64,000 bases of DNA from Allobaculum stercoricanis DSM 13633 (GCF_000384195.1 NZ_KB913034.1:1940973-2004972), one strand, 5' to 3'. Numbered from the stretch's first letter, positions 10,539 through 19,401 are shown. Notes: generated by a model from the sequence alone, not told the origin. Numbers and translations: made by a program.

Positions 10539-11483
10539 ATGTTTAAAAAAGTACGTAAAGCTGTCATTCCTGCAGCTGGCTTTGGCACTCGTTTTTTACC
10601 TGCCACAAAAGCAATCCCAAAAGAAATGTTACCTATTGTCGATATTCCTACAATTCAATATGTCATTGAAGAAGCAGTTGAAGCGGGGATTGAGGAGATT
10701 TGTATCATCACAAACTCTTATAAACAAAGCATCGAAAACCATTTCGACCGTTCTTTCGAGTTAGAAGAAAAACTAAAAACTTCCAATGATCTCGAACATT
10801 TAGAAATGATCGAAAAAATCACGGACATGGTTAACGTCGTTTCTGTCCGGCAAAAAACACCTAAAGGTTTAGGACATGCGATTTTATGTGCTAAAAGCTT
10901 TGTGGGAAATGAACCTTTTGCGGTTTTACTCGGTGATGATATTGTCGTCAACCCAAATGGCAAAGGTGCCATTCGTCAATTAATCGACATTTATGACCAA
11001 ACTGGTTGTAGCGTCGTCGGTACACGAAATGTCAAAGATGAAGATATTTCAAAATATGGCATTGTCGCAGATATCAAACCACAAGATAATGGCTACAACT
11101 GTGTAAGTGAATTTGTGGAAAAACCGGCATTGGAAGATGCCGCTAGTAACTTAGCTATTTTAGGTCGTTATGTTTTAACACCTGGCATTTTCGAAAAACT
11201 TGAAACTCAACCCGCTGGTCGTGGAAACGAAATTCAATTAACTGATGCGATCGATCGTTTAAGTCATGATGAAGATGTTTACTCTTGCCCATTTGAAGGA
11301 AATCGTTATGATGTCGGAGATCGTAAAGGATTCTTACAAGCCCAAGTTGAATTCGCATTAAACCGTGACGACACCCGTCAAGCTATGGAAGAGATTATTG
11401 AAGCTTTAGGCTATACCAAAACTGGTGCTCCTCAAAACGAAGCCCCAATCGAATTGAAAATCTTCAAATCAAAACAGAAATAA
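10539..11483 (+). CDS. galU: UTP--glucose-1-phosphate uridylyltransferase
   Basis: This enzyme makes UDP-glucose from UTP and glucose-1-phosphate for glycolipid, teichoic acid and exopolysaccharide synthesis. The 314-residue protein begins with the nucleotidyltransferase signature AVIPAAGFGTRFLPATKAIPKEMLP (about 7-31), followed by the conserved GLGHAI (about 110) and LLGDDIV (about 130) metal/nucleotide site. A GAAAGGA ribosome binding site precedes the ATG. It stands as a single gene under the promoter at 10434-10462. Length and motifs are normal for the GalU/GtaB family. Confidence 0.95.
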   Translation: MFKKVRKAVIPAAGFGTRFLPATKAIPKEMLPIVDIPTIQYVIEEAVEAGIEEICIITNSYKQSIENHFDRSFELEEKLKTSNDLEHLEMIEKITDMVNVVSVRQKTPKGLGHAILCAKSFVGNEPFAVLLGDDIVVNPNGKGAIRQLIDIYDQTGCSVVGTRNVKDEDISKYGIVADIKPQDNGYNCVSEFVEKPALEDAASNLAILGRYVLTPGIFEKLETQPAGRGNEIQLTDAIDRLSHDEDVYSCPFEGNRYDVGDRKGFLQAQVEFALNRDDTRQAMEEIIEALGYTKTGAPQNEAPIELKIFKSKQK

Positions 11484-11549
11484 TTCGCTAAGTGTAAATT
11501 TGATCTTATCCTTGCGATGACTCACTTAAAATTTGATTTCACACAAACT

Positions 11550-11590
11550 AAGGATGGACGGATATTGTTCATCCTTTACTTATTTTATGT
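11550..11590 (+). terminator. weak terminator-like hairpin after galU
   Basis: AAGGATG (11550-11556) pairs with CATCCTT (11570-11576) and is followed by an interrupted T-rich stretch. The stem is only seven pairs, so it may be a weak terminator between galU and tatD. Confidence 0.4.
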
Positions 11591-11610
11591 TTTTAAAAAG
11601 GAGAATGTTC

Positions 11611-12384
11611 ATGATTACTGATACGCATTGTCATATCACTTGCGACACGCTTTATCCAGATGCCGACCTCATTATTGAAGAAGCACTCCAACAAGGAGTC
11701 GATTTAATGATGATCATGTGTACAAATAAAGAAGAATACTTACGCGCACAACAATTAAAAGCTAAATATCCTGAGCATTTAAAAGTTGCTTATGGTTTTT
11801 ATCCAGGGGATGCTCAAGATATTACTTTCGAAGATTTAGCTGATTTAGAAGCAGAAGCAAAAGCCCACCATCTCGATGTCCTTGGTGAAATTGGTCTCGA
11901 TTATTATTGGGATACAACATTTAAAGAACAACAAAAAGAATTATTCATTCGTCAAATCGAAATTGCCAATACCACTAATTTACCGATCTCAATTCACATG
12001 CGCGATGCAAGTCGGGATTGTTTAGATATTTTGAAGGCTTATGCGAAAACCCCAATTATTTTCCATTGTTTTTCCGGTTCGCTAGAAATTATGAAAGAAG
12101 CATTAACTTTAAATTCACTCATTTCTTTTGCTGGTCCGATCACTTATAAAAACAACAAACAAGGTTTGATCAATGTTGCCCATTGTCCGATTGATCGCAT
12201 TTTGTCCGAAACAGATTCCCCTTATCTTTCCCCTGTTCCTTATCGGGGGAAAACAAATCATCCTGCTTATGTTCATGCAACAGTATCTAAAATTGCTGAA
12301 ATTCAAGAAGTAGATGAAACAGTTTTACAACAACAAATACGAAATAACTTCTTATCTTTATTTCCTCACTCAAAAAATAGCTAA
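11611..12384 (+). CDS. tatD: TatD family metal-dependent deoxyribonuclease
   Basis: This is a 257-residue amidohydrolase-fold nuclease. The N-terminal TDTHCH (HxH metal ligands, residues 3-8), GEIGLDYYW (Glu ligand, about 90), HMRDA (His, about 128), HCFSG (about 153) and the late SETDSPYLSP (Asp ligand, about 200) are all present and in family order. TatD proteins act as 3'-5' exonucleases in DNA repair and turnover. The start at 11611 is chosen for the AAAAAGGAG ribosome binding site seven bases before it; the frame stays open upstream but has no start signals there. A perfect bidirectional terminator follows at once. Confidence 0.93.
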   Translation: MITDTHCHITCDTLYPDADLIIEEALQQGVDLMMIMCTNKEEYLRAQQLKAKYPEHLKVAYGFYPGDAQDITFEDLADLEAEAKAHHLDVLGEIGLDYYWDTTFKEQQKELFIRQIEIANTTNLPISIHMRDASRDCLDILKAYAKTPIIFHCFSGSLEIMKEALTLNSLISFAGPITYKNNKQGLINVAHCPIDRILSETDSPYLSPVPYRGKTNHPAYVHATVSKIAEIQEVDETVLQQQIRNNFLSLFPHSKNS

Positions 12385-12426
12385 AAAAAACTGAAGATCT
12401 TATTTATTGAGATCTTCAGTTTTTTC
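12383..12426. terminator. bidirectional terminator between tatD and prs
   Basis: AACTGAAGATCT pairs with AGATCTTCAGTT over 12 bases. It is flanked by an A-run and a T-run and lies between convergent genes. Confidence 0.95.
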
Positions 12427-12431
12427 ATATT

Positions 12432-13427
12432 TTATTTCTGATCAGTGTAGCTTACTGCTGCGTTTAAAGCAGTAGATAAAGATTCGTTTTCTTCGATTGC
12501 TTCGATTGCAGCTGCTGCAAGAGGAGCAACAGAAAGAACTGTCATTTCTTCATATTTTGCTTTGTTTTCTGCTTGATCAATTGTATTTGTAACGATGAAT
12601 TCTGCAAGGTTAGCAGATTTTAAACGGTCAATTGCAGGTCCGGATAATACACCGTGTGCACAAGCAGCGATAACTTGTTTAGCGCCTTTTTCATAAAGCA
12701 TGTTAATACCACTTGTTAAAGTACCAGCTGTATCAACCATGTCATCGATGACAACAGCAACTTTACCATCCACTTCACCTAATAAGTTCATTGCAACTGC
12801 AACGTTTGGTTTTGGTCTTCTCTTATCGATGATTGCTACTGGAGCACCTAAACGATCTGCAAGTCTTCTTGCACGAACAGTTCCACCATGGTCTGGGGAA
12901 ACAACAACGATGTCTTCAAGATTTAAGCCATCTTTGTTTTTGAGGTATTCAGCGATTAATGGCAATGTGTTTAAGTCATCCGCTGGGATATCAAAGTAAC
13001 CTTGGATCTGAGCAGCGTGTAAATCCATTGTGATTACACGGTTTGCACCAGCTCTTTCTAACATTGTTGCGATAAGTTTAGAAGAAATTGGCTGTCTTGG
13101 TTTTGCTTTGCGGTCTTGGCGAGCATAACCAAAGTATGGGATTACACAGTTAATGGAACGAGCAGATGCACGCATGCACGCATCGATACCGATTAACAAT
13201 TCCATCAAGTTATCGTTTACTGGGCGGTTAGTTGATTGAACGAAGAATACGTCTTTTCCACGAACAGATTCGCCTAATTCAACAAGAATTTCACCATCAG
13301 CAAAGTGATGAACATCACATTTACCAAGTGGTAAATCTAAAATATCACAAATTTCTTGCGCAAGACCTTTGCTGGCACTAAGCGCAAAAACTACAGTTGA
13401 ATCTTTTAGTTCTTCTTTTTGTTTCAT
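12432..13427 (-). CDS. prs: ribose-phosphate pyrophosphokinase
   Basis: This enzyme makes PRPP from ribose-5-phosphate and ATP for purine, pyrimidine, histidine and NAD synthesis. Recognisable class I PRPP synthetase segments are the ADGEI flexible region (about 45), the RQDRK ATP-binding stretch (about 101), DLHAAQIQGYFDIP (about 132-145) and the PRPP loop VVIDDMVDTAGTL (about 215-227). The ATG at 13427 has an AAGGAAGGA ribosome binding site seven bases upstream, which lies inside the end of glmU; only one base separates the two genes. The product is 331 residues, slightly longer than Bacillus Prs. The glmU-prs pairing is the classical Firmicute arrangement. Confidence 0.95.
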   Translation of the reverse strand: MKQKEELKDSTVVFALSASKGLAQEICDILDLPLGKCDVHHFADGEILVELGESVRGKDVFFVQSTNRPVNDNLMELLIGIDACMRASARSINCVIPYFGYARQDRKAKPRQPISSKLIATMLERAGANRVITMDLHAAQIQGYFDIPADDLNTLPLIAEYLKNKDGLNLEDIVVVSPDHGGTVRARRLADRLGAPVAIIDKRRPKPNVAVAMNLLGEVDGKVAVVIDDMVDTAGTLTSGINMLYEKGAKQVIAACAHGVLSGPAIDRLKSANLAEFIVTNTIDQAENKAKYEEMTVLSVAPLAAAAIEAIEENESLSTALNAAVSYTDQK

Positions 13428-13428
13428 G

Positions 13429-14427
13429 TCAGAGTCCTTCCTTAATGAATTCATTTTCTTTGAAAGTGTTCTGTGGCACTGTGCAATTTTTAACGATACA
13501 AGAATGAAGTTTGCAGTGATCTTCTACTGTCGCATCTTCGATCCAAGTATTTGGGTAAATTTCACACCAATCTTGAATAATTGTTTTCCCCATCAAATGC
13601 GTACCTGGGTAAATTTCAACATCATGACCGATTTGCACATCTTTACCAATGACCGTGCGTTTTGGATCCATAATCTGAACGCCTTGATCCATCCATTTCT
13701 GATTGATTTTTTGAATCATCCATTGGGATACTCCATACAGTTCTGTCACTGTATTGATCCCTGCCATTTCATCTGGGTTACATTGAATGGCTTGTACACT
13801 TTTTCCTTGCGAAGAAAGAATCTTAACCAGATCGGTCAGATAATATTCATGTTGGGCGTTGTTGGTTGTCAATTTAGACAATGACTCAAACAAATCCCGG
13901 TTATTAAAACAATAAACTCCAGCATTAATCTCCCGGATTTGTTTCTGATCTTGAGTGCAGTCTTTACTTTCGACAATCTCTAAAACCTGACCTGCATCAT
14001 TTCTCACTACTCGACCATAATGCGCACCATCTTCCAATACTGCACTTAATAATACGAGTGAATGATTGTTCTTTTGTGTTTCTTCGTACAACGCTTGTAG
14101 TGTACTGGCTTGTAAACAAGGCACATCCCCATTCATGACTAACGTATAGCCTGGTTCATTTTCCAAAACTGTACATTGCATTACAGCATGTCCTGTTCCG
14201 AGCTGTTCTTTTTGAATCGCAAATTCTACATCTTTGAATGCATCCATTAAAGATTGAGCTTGGTATCCAGCCACAACCACAATTCGATCTGCACCTGCTT
14301 CTTTTAAAGCATCAATCGGATAAGCAAGAATTGGACGATCGATCAAAGTATGCATCACTTTGTTTTTTTCGGATCTCATTCTTGTTCCTTTGCCCGCAGC
14401 AAGTACAATGGCATTTTTTTGTGTCAT
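13429..14427 (-). CDS. glmU: GlmU-like UDP-GlcNAc pyrophosphorylase lacking the acetyltransferase half
   Basis: Residues 1-230 form a normal uridyltransferase domain with AIVLAAGKGTRM (about 6-17), QLGTGHAV, MNGDVP and the EINAGVYCF segment. The ATG at 14427 is chosen for its GGAAGGTGA ribosome binding site. The reading frame then gives only a few left-handed beta-helix coils (GKDVQIGHDVEIYPG onward) and stops at 333 residues, whereas full GlmU is about 455. The acetyltransferase active site (catalytic His around 363 in other species) is therefore absent. The stop abuts prs with its ribosome binding site built into the glmU end, so the short form looks settled rather than freshly broken. It can be expected to make UDP-GlcNAc from GlcNAc-1-phosphate only. 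Confidence 0.88.
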   Translation of the reverse strand: MTQKNAIVLAAGKGTRMRSEKNKVMHTLIDRPILAYPIDALKEAGADRIVVVAGYQAQSLMDAFKDVEFAIQKEQLGTGHAVMQCTVLENEPGYTLVMNGDVPCLQASTLQALYEETQKNNHSLVLLSAVLEDGAHYGRVVRNDAGQVLEIVESKDCTQDQKQIREINAGVYCFNNRDLFESLSKLTTNNAQHEYYLTDLVKILSSQGKSVQAIQCNPDEMAGINTVTELYGVSQWMIQKINQKWMDQGVQIMDPKRTVIGKDVQIGHDVEIYPGTHLMGKTIIQDWCEIYPNTWIEDATVEDHCKLHSCIVKNCTVPQNTFKENEFIKEGL

Positions 14428-14611
14428 AGAATCACCTTCCGGTCTCATTTTAACACATACAGCGCATTCTTTCTTGAGCGAAAATGTAATGACGGTTACA
14501 GAAAAATAGAATCTTCTTTCATATTGAGATTCTAAGTAATCTTTTTGTGAAAACGAAGTGAAATTGGACATTTTAATTTTTGTTTTCTTTACTTCACTTT
14601 TGTTCTCGTGA

Positions 14612-14646
14612 AAAGAAAAAGATCTTCTCTAAAGAAAGAGAAGACC
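14612..14646 (-). terminator. terminator downstream of the coiled-coil membrane protein gene
   Basis: On the minus strand GGTCTTCTCT pairs with AGAGAAGATC, followed by TTTTTCTTTTC. It lies just after the stop of the gene ending at 14668 and separates it from glmU. Confidence 0.85.
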
Positions 14647-14667
14647 TGAACTCCATTTTGATTTGAA

Positions 14668-16419
14668 TTATTGAATTGCATCCATTTCGTCTTTTAACTC
14701 TTGGATTTTTGAATTTTTAGAATCAATTTTTTCTTGGATTGGCGTTTTTTCATCTTTAATGGCTTGCCATTCAGAATTTGCGCTATCCATTTCTGTTTTT
14801 GCCGTATTGGCTTTACTTGATGCTTGTTGCAGATTATTTTGTTCCATCGAGATTTTTGATTCTAAATCAGCAACTGTACTATCGTGCGTATCAATTTGGT
14901 TTTGCAGACTCGCGACTCTTTGTTGCATTGAAATCACACTTTCCTCATTGCCTTCATTGGCTTCTAGGCGTTCAAGTTGTGATTGCAAAATGATCAATTG
15001 CGATTGTAAATCGGAAATCGAAGGTAAGTTATTCAATTGGGATTGATAAGAGGCAATCGCATCACTAGCTGCTTTGACATCAGATTGATAAGCATTATAA
15101 ACACTTTGTTTATCATTAAATTTGCGTTCCGCTGATTGCGCTCGCGAATCAATTTCAGAAAGTTGTTTGGATAATTCCGAAACTTCCAATTCTAGTGTTT
15201 CGACTTGTTCACGCAACTTCGCTTTCTTTTCAGCATTCGCAACATTTTCGACACTAGACTCTGGTTTATCTCCCATAGTCGCAATTGCTAAAAGCTCATC
15301 AAATGATTTTCCCGTAACCGAACTGATTAAAGAGTTAACTTTGTCTTTGGCATCTTGACTGAGTTTTTCATATGTTTTTCTAAAATCGAGAATATCCATC
15401 TTTTCTTCATCAGAATAAGAATTATATCCAGCAATCCAATCCATCAAGGCATCAAAACCTTCATCCATTCCTTGTTTATCCGCGATAGTTGTATCAATAA
15501 AACTTTTGAGCGCATAACCGCCACCAAACAATGCCACAATTCCTAACAAAACTGCTCCAAAAATGAGCGCCCCTTTTGCCCCACTTTTTTTACGGCGCGA
15601 TTTGCGATCATAGCGATCAGAATAGTCATCCTCATCTTGCAAATATTCCCGTTTTAAAATTGGTTCTTCTTTATCGAGTAAATTGCGAATTTCATCTTGA
15701 TTCATCCGTACCGTACCACCTGCTTGATTAGATTTCATTGGTGCTCGATGATCAAATACGCGAGTCGAATCAGCTGGATGTGAACGATAAGCTGCCTCTT
15801 GTAAGTTTTCATGACGAACCATTTGGCGTGTTGCCCCACCAATATCTTGACGCGGTTGCATTCGCGAACGATCTGGCGTTGGCATCATGCGCATCTGGTC
15901 AACTGCTTCATAAGACTGTTGCGGCATATGACGATTCGGTTGAGATTGAACTGGTCTAGACGGACTAACACGATCGTTTTGTACAAACTGCCGCGTTTGT
16001 TCGATTGTGTTCTCATTGACTTGTCTTTGTTCATCCTGCCTTGGCTCGTATTCTAGTCCATCACGATCAAGTTCATTTAAATTAATTGTTAAATCTGAAA
16101 CATTGTGGCTACGCATAAAATCAGGAATATCTAACGACTCATACGTTTTATCTGTTTCTTCCGGTTCATCGATCGGAATATTTCGAGGATGAAAAACAGG
16201 TTGTTCTCGTGTTTTTTCAACAATATTGTCGAGTGAAGATTCCTGTTGACTGGAACGGGAATAAGTTTGTTGAAATTGTTCTGAAGTTGCTCGCGCACGC
16301 TGTATACGACGTTGACGTTCTTTATTCCGGGCAAACTCATTAATTTTCTGTTTCATTTCCTGATCATCCGATAATGAATCAAGTAATGAATCTAAAACTT
16401 CATTTTCTCTATTGCTCAT
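14668..16419 (-). CDS. membrane-anchored coiled-coil protein of unknown function
   Basis: I do not recognise this 583-residue protein. It has a charged N-terminal helix (1-45), a long hydrophilic Gln/Arg/Pro-rich and probably disordered region (45-270), a Lys/Arg-rich stretch (about 272-282), one transmembrane segment (about 283-306), a mixed region (310-390) and a long coiled coil (about 395-583) rich in Glu, Gln, Ser and Lys with leucine or isoleucine heptads. The basic cluster before the membrane segment suggests a cytoplasmic N-terminus and an extracellular coiled coil. There is a GGGAGG ribosome binding site and a TG-T-TAAAAT extended -10 upstream, and it has its own terminator. Shape alone suggests an envelope or division-associated scaffold, but that is inference. 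Confidence 0.85.
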   Translation of the reverse strand: MSNRENEVLDSLLDSLSDDQEMKQKINEFARNKERQRRIQRARATSEQFQQTYSRSSQQESSLDNIVEKTREQPVFHPRNIPIDEPEETDKTYESLDIPDFMRSHNVSDLTINLNELDRDGLEYEPRQDEQRQVNENTIEQTRQFVQNDRVSPSRPVQSQPNRHMPQQSYEAVDQMRMMPTPDRSRMQPRQDIGGATRQMVRHENLQEAAYRSHPADSTRVFDHRAPMKSNQAGGTVRMNQDEIRNLLDKEEPILKREYLQDEDDYSDRYDRKSRRKKSGAKGALIFGAVLLGIVALFGGGYALKSFIDTTIADKQGMDEGFDALMDWIAGYNSYSDEEKMDILDFRKTYEKLSQDAKDKVNSLISSVTGKSFDELLAIATMGDKPESSVENVANAEKKAKLREQVETLELEVSELSKQLSEIDSRAQSAERKFNDKQSVYNAYQSDVKAASDAIASYQSQLNNLPSISDLQSQLIILQSQLERLEANEGNEESVISMQQRVASLQNQIDTHDSTVADLESKISMEQNNLQQASSKANTAKTEMDSANSEWQAIKDEKTPIQEKIDSKNSKIQELKDEMDAIQ

Positions 16420-16640
16420 CAGAAACCTCCCTTTGTTTTGGATATTTTAACAGATTCATTCTCTGATATTCGTGTTTATCATTTTAAAACGGGTGATATT
16501 GAAAAGTTTAAATTTAATGCCCATTTCACTTTAATCAAAAAATAACGAAAATCGATAAACAAAATCTAATTTATTCATAAAACCTGTTTTCATCCAAATG
16601 ATTTCTTATTTTTTTAGCGATCTTTTCAAAATAAATCGCT

Positions 16641-17201
16641 TTACATCGCTTTCTTCATCATTTGACTCAACCAACTTTTCGGGATCCATTCCTCTTTTTG
16701 AGCCATCATCCACACACCGACACAATAGTGGTCTTGTAAAATCGATTGGATTTTTTGGGGGTCTATTGGATAAATAAAACAAGCAATATAGAATGAAGGA
16801 CGCTCTTGTCTTTGATGAACCCGTCGTACATCGCGTAAAACAATTCCGGTAAAAAGCGCATGAAATTCATCTGCATTATAATCGAAATCCATCGCTAGAA
16901 TTGGATATTTCAAAAGGGGTTTGATCCATGCTCTTTGGTATTCAAGTAAAGCTTGCCCTAGCGCAAGATCATGAAATTTCATAATTCTTTGATAAAACGT
17001 TTCGAATTCCTCATTCCACAAATAACTAATCCAAACTCGTTTTCGCGATACTTTATGCGTTACCCATACCGGGTGAAGCTTCTTTTGGCAATCTAAACAT
17101 AGTGATTTGGATCCTTGAAAAACGTCTTGAATCGTTTGGCATGTGTTGATTGGGGCGCTACACCAGAGACAGTGTTCATGTAATGAATTTGTTCGAGACA
17201 C
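16641..17201 (-). CDS. ComFC-like protein with degenerate phosphoribosyltransferase part
   Basis: It is encoded directly after, and overlapping, comFA, the usual place of comFC. The N-terminal zinc-binding part is recognisable (CLWC ... CLDC, about 8-45), as is a KFHDLALGQALLEY stretch matching the ComF 'KFRGD' region. The C-terminal PRPP loop (usually V-L-I-D-D-x-x-T-T-G-A-T) is missing, and the protein is about 186 residues against about 230 in relatives. The start is uncertain: I used the GTG at 17201, because the longer frame upstream lies inside comFA and gives unlikely sequence. It may have kept a structural role in DNA uptake with comFA, or be decaying. Confidence 0.7.
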   Translation of the reverse strand: MSRTNSLHEHCLWCSAPINTCQTIQDVFQGSKSLCLDCQKKLHPVWVTHKVSRKRVWISYLWNEEFETFYQRIMKFHDLALGQALLEYQRAWIKPLLKYPILAMDFDYNADEFHALFTGIVLRDVRRVHQRQERPSFYIACFIYPIDPQKIQSILQDHYCVGVWMMAQKEEWIPKSWLSQMMKKAM

Positions 17202-18310
17202 TTGGTCAGTTGTTGGGATGGCGTTTGAATATATGCGCTGGTCTTGCCGTAGGGATCGTTGTAACTGCGGCCGGCTCGTCCGAAAATCTGGATCAAACTC
17301 GCGCTGGTAAACACGGGATGATCGGCTCGGTAAACGATCACTTGCACCGATGGAACAGTAATTCCTCTTTCGAGTAAAGTTGTGCATATCAACACCTGAC
17401 TTTTCTTATCATGAAATCTCTCCATGATGATTTCTTTATCTGTACTTTTGGAATGGATCACGTCGGTTTTCATAAAAGGACTTAAAATCCATTTCATCCA
17501 TTTTGTATCTTGAATTCTAGGAACGAACAATAACACTTGTTTGCGTTGTTTTTTATATCTCATACATTCCATGAATATATAAACCACCATCATCCCTCGT
17601 GAACAAATTTTCACTTTCGGAACACTTAACGGCTGTTCATGGGGACGCTTAAATAAATTGACCATTCCCATTTTTCCTTGCGCGATTGCCTGTAAACTTT
17701 TTTGATCCGGCGTTGCCGAAAGGAGTAACTTTTGACCAACACAACTTTGATTGGCGATCGCTTCTAGAACATCATTTCCTGCATAAGGAAAAGCATCTAA
17801 TTCATCCAAGATGAGTAAATCGAAACAAAATGGATAACGATATAACTGATGGGTAGTACATACAATTAGATCCGCATCCGTAATTTGAGTATGACCTTGG
17901 CAAACGGCAATCACTTTAAGTTCGGGAAAATTGGCAGACAGACGTTTCGCAATTTCTAAAACAACTTGTCTTCGTGAAATCGCAAAACATACTTTTTTCC
18001 CTTGAGCTAAATACCAACAAATACTCTCAAGAGAAATTTCTGTTTTTCCTGCTCCCGTAGCTGCATACGTTAAAACATCTTTTCCCGCTTTTAAATATTC
18101 AAGAACTTGATGCGATGCTTCTTTTTGAAAAGACTTTAATTCAAATTCTAAATGCGGCTTTCCTTTCCATACGCGAGAAGAAAGATGTGGTTTTAACGGT
18201 AGCGTTCCAACTTCTAATAAACCAAAATCCATGCACTTGCGACAATAGAGATGATTGTTGATCCAAAAGAAAAAATGGGGATCTTGATTTTGGCATCTTA
18301 AACACTTCAT
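17093..18310 (-). CDS. comFA: competence DNA-import helicase ComFA
   Basis: This is a superfamily 2 helicase that drives uptake of transforming single-stranded DNA. The 405-residue protein opens with a four-cysteine zinc finger (C4, C7 and C23, C26, as CLRC and CRKC). Helicase motifs follow: TGAGKTE (Walker A, about 84-90), LILDELDAFPY (motif II, about 170), LSATP (motif III, about 200), LICTTLLERGITVP and QIFGRAGR (motifs V and VI, about 310-350). Length is near Bacillus ComFA. The ComFC-like gene overlaps its 3' end by about 109 bases. A TATAAA box lies only five bases before the ATG, with no clear ribosome binding site. Confidence 0.92.
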   Translation of the reverse strand: MKCLRCQNQDPHFFFWINNHLYCRKCMDFGLLEVGTLPLKPHLSSRVWKGKPHLEFELKSFQKEASHQVLEYLKAGKDVLTYAATGAGKTEISLESICWYLAQGKKVCFAISRRQVVLEIAKRLSANFPELKVIAVCQGHTQITDADLIVCTTHQLYRYPFCFDLLILDELDAFPYAGNDVLEAIANQSCVGQKLLLSATPDQKSLQAIAQGKMGMVNLFKRPHEQPLSVPKVKICSRGMMVVYIFMECMRYKKQRKQVLLFVPRIQDTKWMKWILSPFMKTDVIHSKSTDKEIIMERFHDKKSQVLICTTLLERGITVPSVQVIVYRADHPVFTSASLIQIFGRAGRSYNDPYGKTSAYIQTPSQQLTKCLEQIHYMNTVSGVAPQSTHAKRFKTFFKDPNHYV

Positions 18311-18361
18311 ATCTTTTTATAGTCAGAAATTCGCAAATTGAATCATAAATATTGAATGAAG

Positions 18362-18394
18362 AAAAAACACACTCCATTTGATCGAAGTGTGTTT
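18362..18394 (-). terminator. second hairpin terminator between rpmE and comFA
   Basis: AAACACACT (18365-18373) pairs with AGTGTGTTT (18386-18394), followed on the minus strand by TTTTTTC. It lies behind the stronger rpmE terminator, giving two in tandem. Confidence 0.75.
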
Positions 18395-18432
18395 CCTTTT
18401 AGAACTTATAAAATTCAAATTGTCCTAAAATA

Positions 18433-18463
18433 AAAAATTCCGCCCATAAGGCGGAAATTTTTT
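18433..18463 (-). terminator. rpmE terminator
   Basis: TTCCGCC / GGCGGAA with a four-base loop and T-runs on both strands, six bases after the rpmE stop. It is the GC-rich hairpin typical of ribosomal protein genes. Confidence 0.92.
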
Positions 18464-18468
18464 TATCC

Positions 18469-18687
18469 TTAGTCTTTGTTGTTGCGTCCGTATTTTCTGT
18501 TGAACTTTTCAATACGTCCTTGAGCGGCTGCGAAACGCTGACGGCCAGTGTAGAATGGGTGGCAGTTGCTGCAAGTATCTACTGTAAGAGTATCACCTTT
18601 TACTGTAGAACCAGATTCGAATTTATTACCGCAGGAAGCACAAACAACAGTTACGGTATGGTAGTTAGGATGGATTCCTTGTTTCAT
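18469..18687 (-). CDS. rpmE: 50S ribosomal protein L31 (zinc-binding type)
   Basis: This 72-residue protein begins [10 protein letters not shown], the standard L31 start. It has the zinc ligands of the C+ type, CASC (16-19) and the C-terminal [10 protein letters not shown] box, followed by the basic tail. An AAGGAGG ribosome binding site precedes the ATG. The gene is monocistronic, with a TTGCAT-18-TATAAT promoter upstream and two tandem terminators downstream. In zinc starvation such L31 is often replaced by a zinc-free paralogue; none is in this window. Confidence 0.96.
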   Translation of the reverse strand: MKQGIHPNYHTVTVVCASCGNKFESGSTVKGDTLTVDTCSNCHPFYTGRQRFAAAQGRIEKFNRKYGRNNKD

Positions 18688-18744
18688 GTGCCATAACCTC
18701 CTTCCGCCTTAAATCATTTGCTGATTTAAAGTAAGTGCGTAAAG

Positions 18745-18774
18745 ATTATAACAACCTCGTCTTAACAAATGCAA
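18745..18774 (-). promoter_or_regulatory. rpmE promoter
   Basis: The minus strand gives TTGCAT (18774-18769), an 18-base spacer and TATAAT (18750-18745), with the extended -10 form TTGTTATAAT. Confidence 0.75.
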
Positions 18775-18840
18775 CCAAAATAGCGTTATATTTCGTAAAT
18801 TTCCTTTCCTGTTTGTCACCAATCGGCTTAAAATAAAGAC

Positions 18841-19398
18841 ATGAACACCATGCAAAAAACTTTTGGCCATCTGCAAACGATTAACCAGCATAAAATCAAA
18901 GTCACATCTTTATGTTTTCGTTGCGGATTATACAAACAAGGCCTTCTTCATGACTTATCTAAATATAGCCCAATCGAGCTAAAAACAGGATTTCGTTATT
19001 ACCAAGGCTATCGCTCACCAATCGATGCCCAAAAAGAAGCAGAAGGATATTCTCTATCCTGGCTTCATCATAAAGGCCGCAATCCCCATCATTGGGAATA
19101 CTGGCTCGACAACAGCAAAGATGGCATCAAACCGGTGCCGATGAAATTCCAATATGTCGTCGAAATGTTTTGTGACCGGGTGGCGGCAAGTCAAATTTAT
19201 TTAAAAGAAAAGTATCGAGATGATTCTCCTTTGAAATATTATCGAGATAATCAAAGCCATGTCTGCATTCATCCGCAAACTGAACGCCAAATTTTATATC
19301 TGCTCGGTTACTTAAAACAATTCGGTCTAGACAAAACGATCCTACAAATTCAAAAACTATTAGAGATGGATCGCCAAGGTCTTCCTTTACCGATTTAA
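18841..19398 (+). CDS. DUF5662 family protein
   Basis: This 185-residue protein resembles the DUF5662 family of Firmicutes. Histidine-rich motifs are seen at HDLSKYSP (about 38-45) and WLHHKGRNPHHWEYW (about 74-88), and a later MFCDRVAAS segment (about 110). The HD-like layout suggests a metal-binding, possibly hydrolytic protein, but no function is established. The -10 like TAAAAT at 18829-18834 ends six bases before the ATG and there is no Shine-Dalgarno sequence, so the mRNA may be leaderless. It is divergent from rpmE and followed by a bidirectional terminator. Confidence 0.85.
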   Translation: MNTMQKTFGHLQTINQHKIKVTSLCFRCGLYKQGLLHDLSKYSPIELKTGFRYYQGYRSPIDAQKEAEGYSLSWLHHKGRNPHHWEYWLDNSKDGIKPVPMKFQYVVEMFCDRVAASQIYLKEKYRDDSPLKYYRDNQSHVCIHPQTERQILYLLGYLKQFGLDKTILQIQKLLEMDRQGLPLPI

Positions 19399-19401
19399 AA
19401 C

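Noticed and set aside
12700..12999. Plus-strand frame inside prs, and many similar antisense frames elsewhere
   Set aside because: They are antisense shadows of well-supported genes, without start signals or family features.
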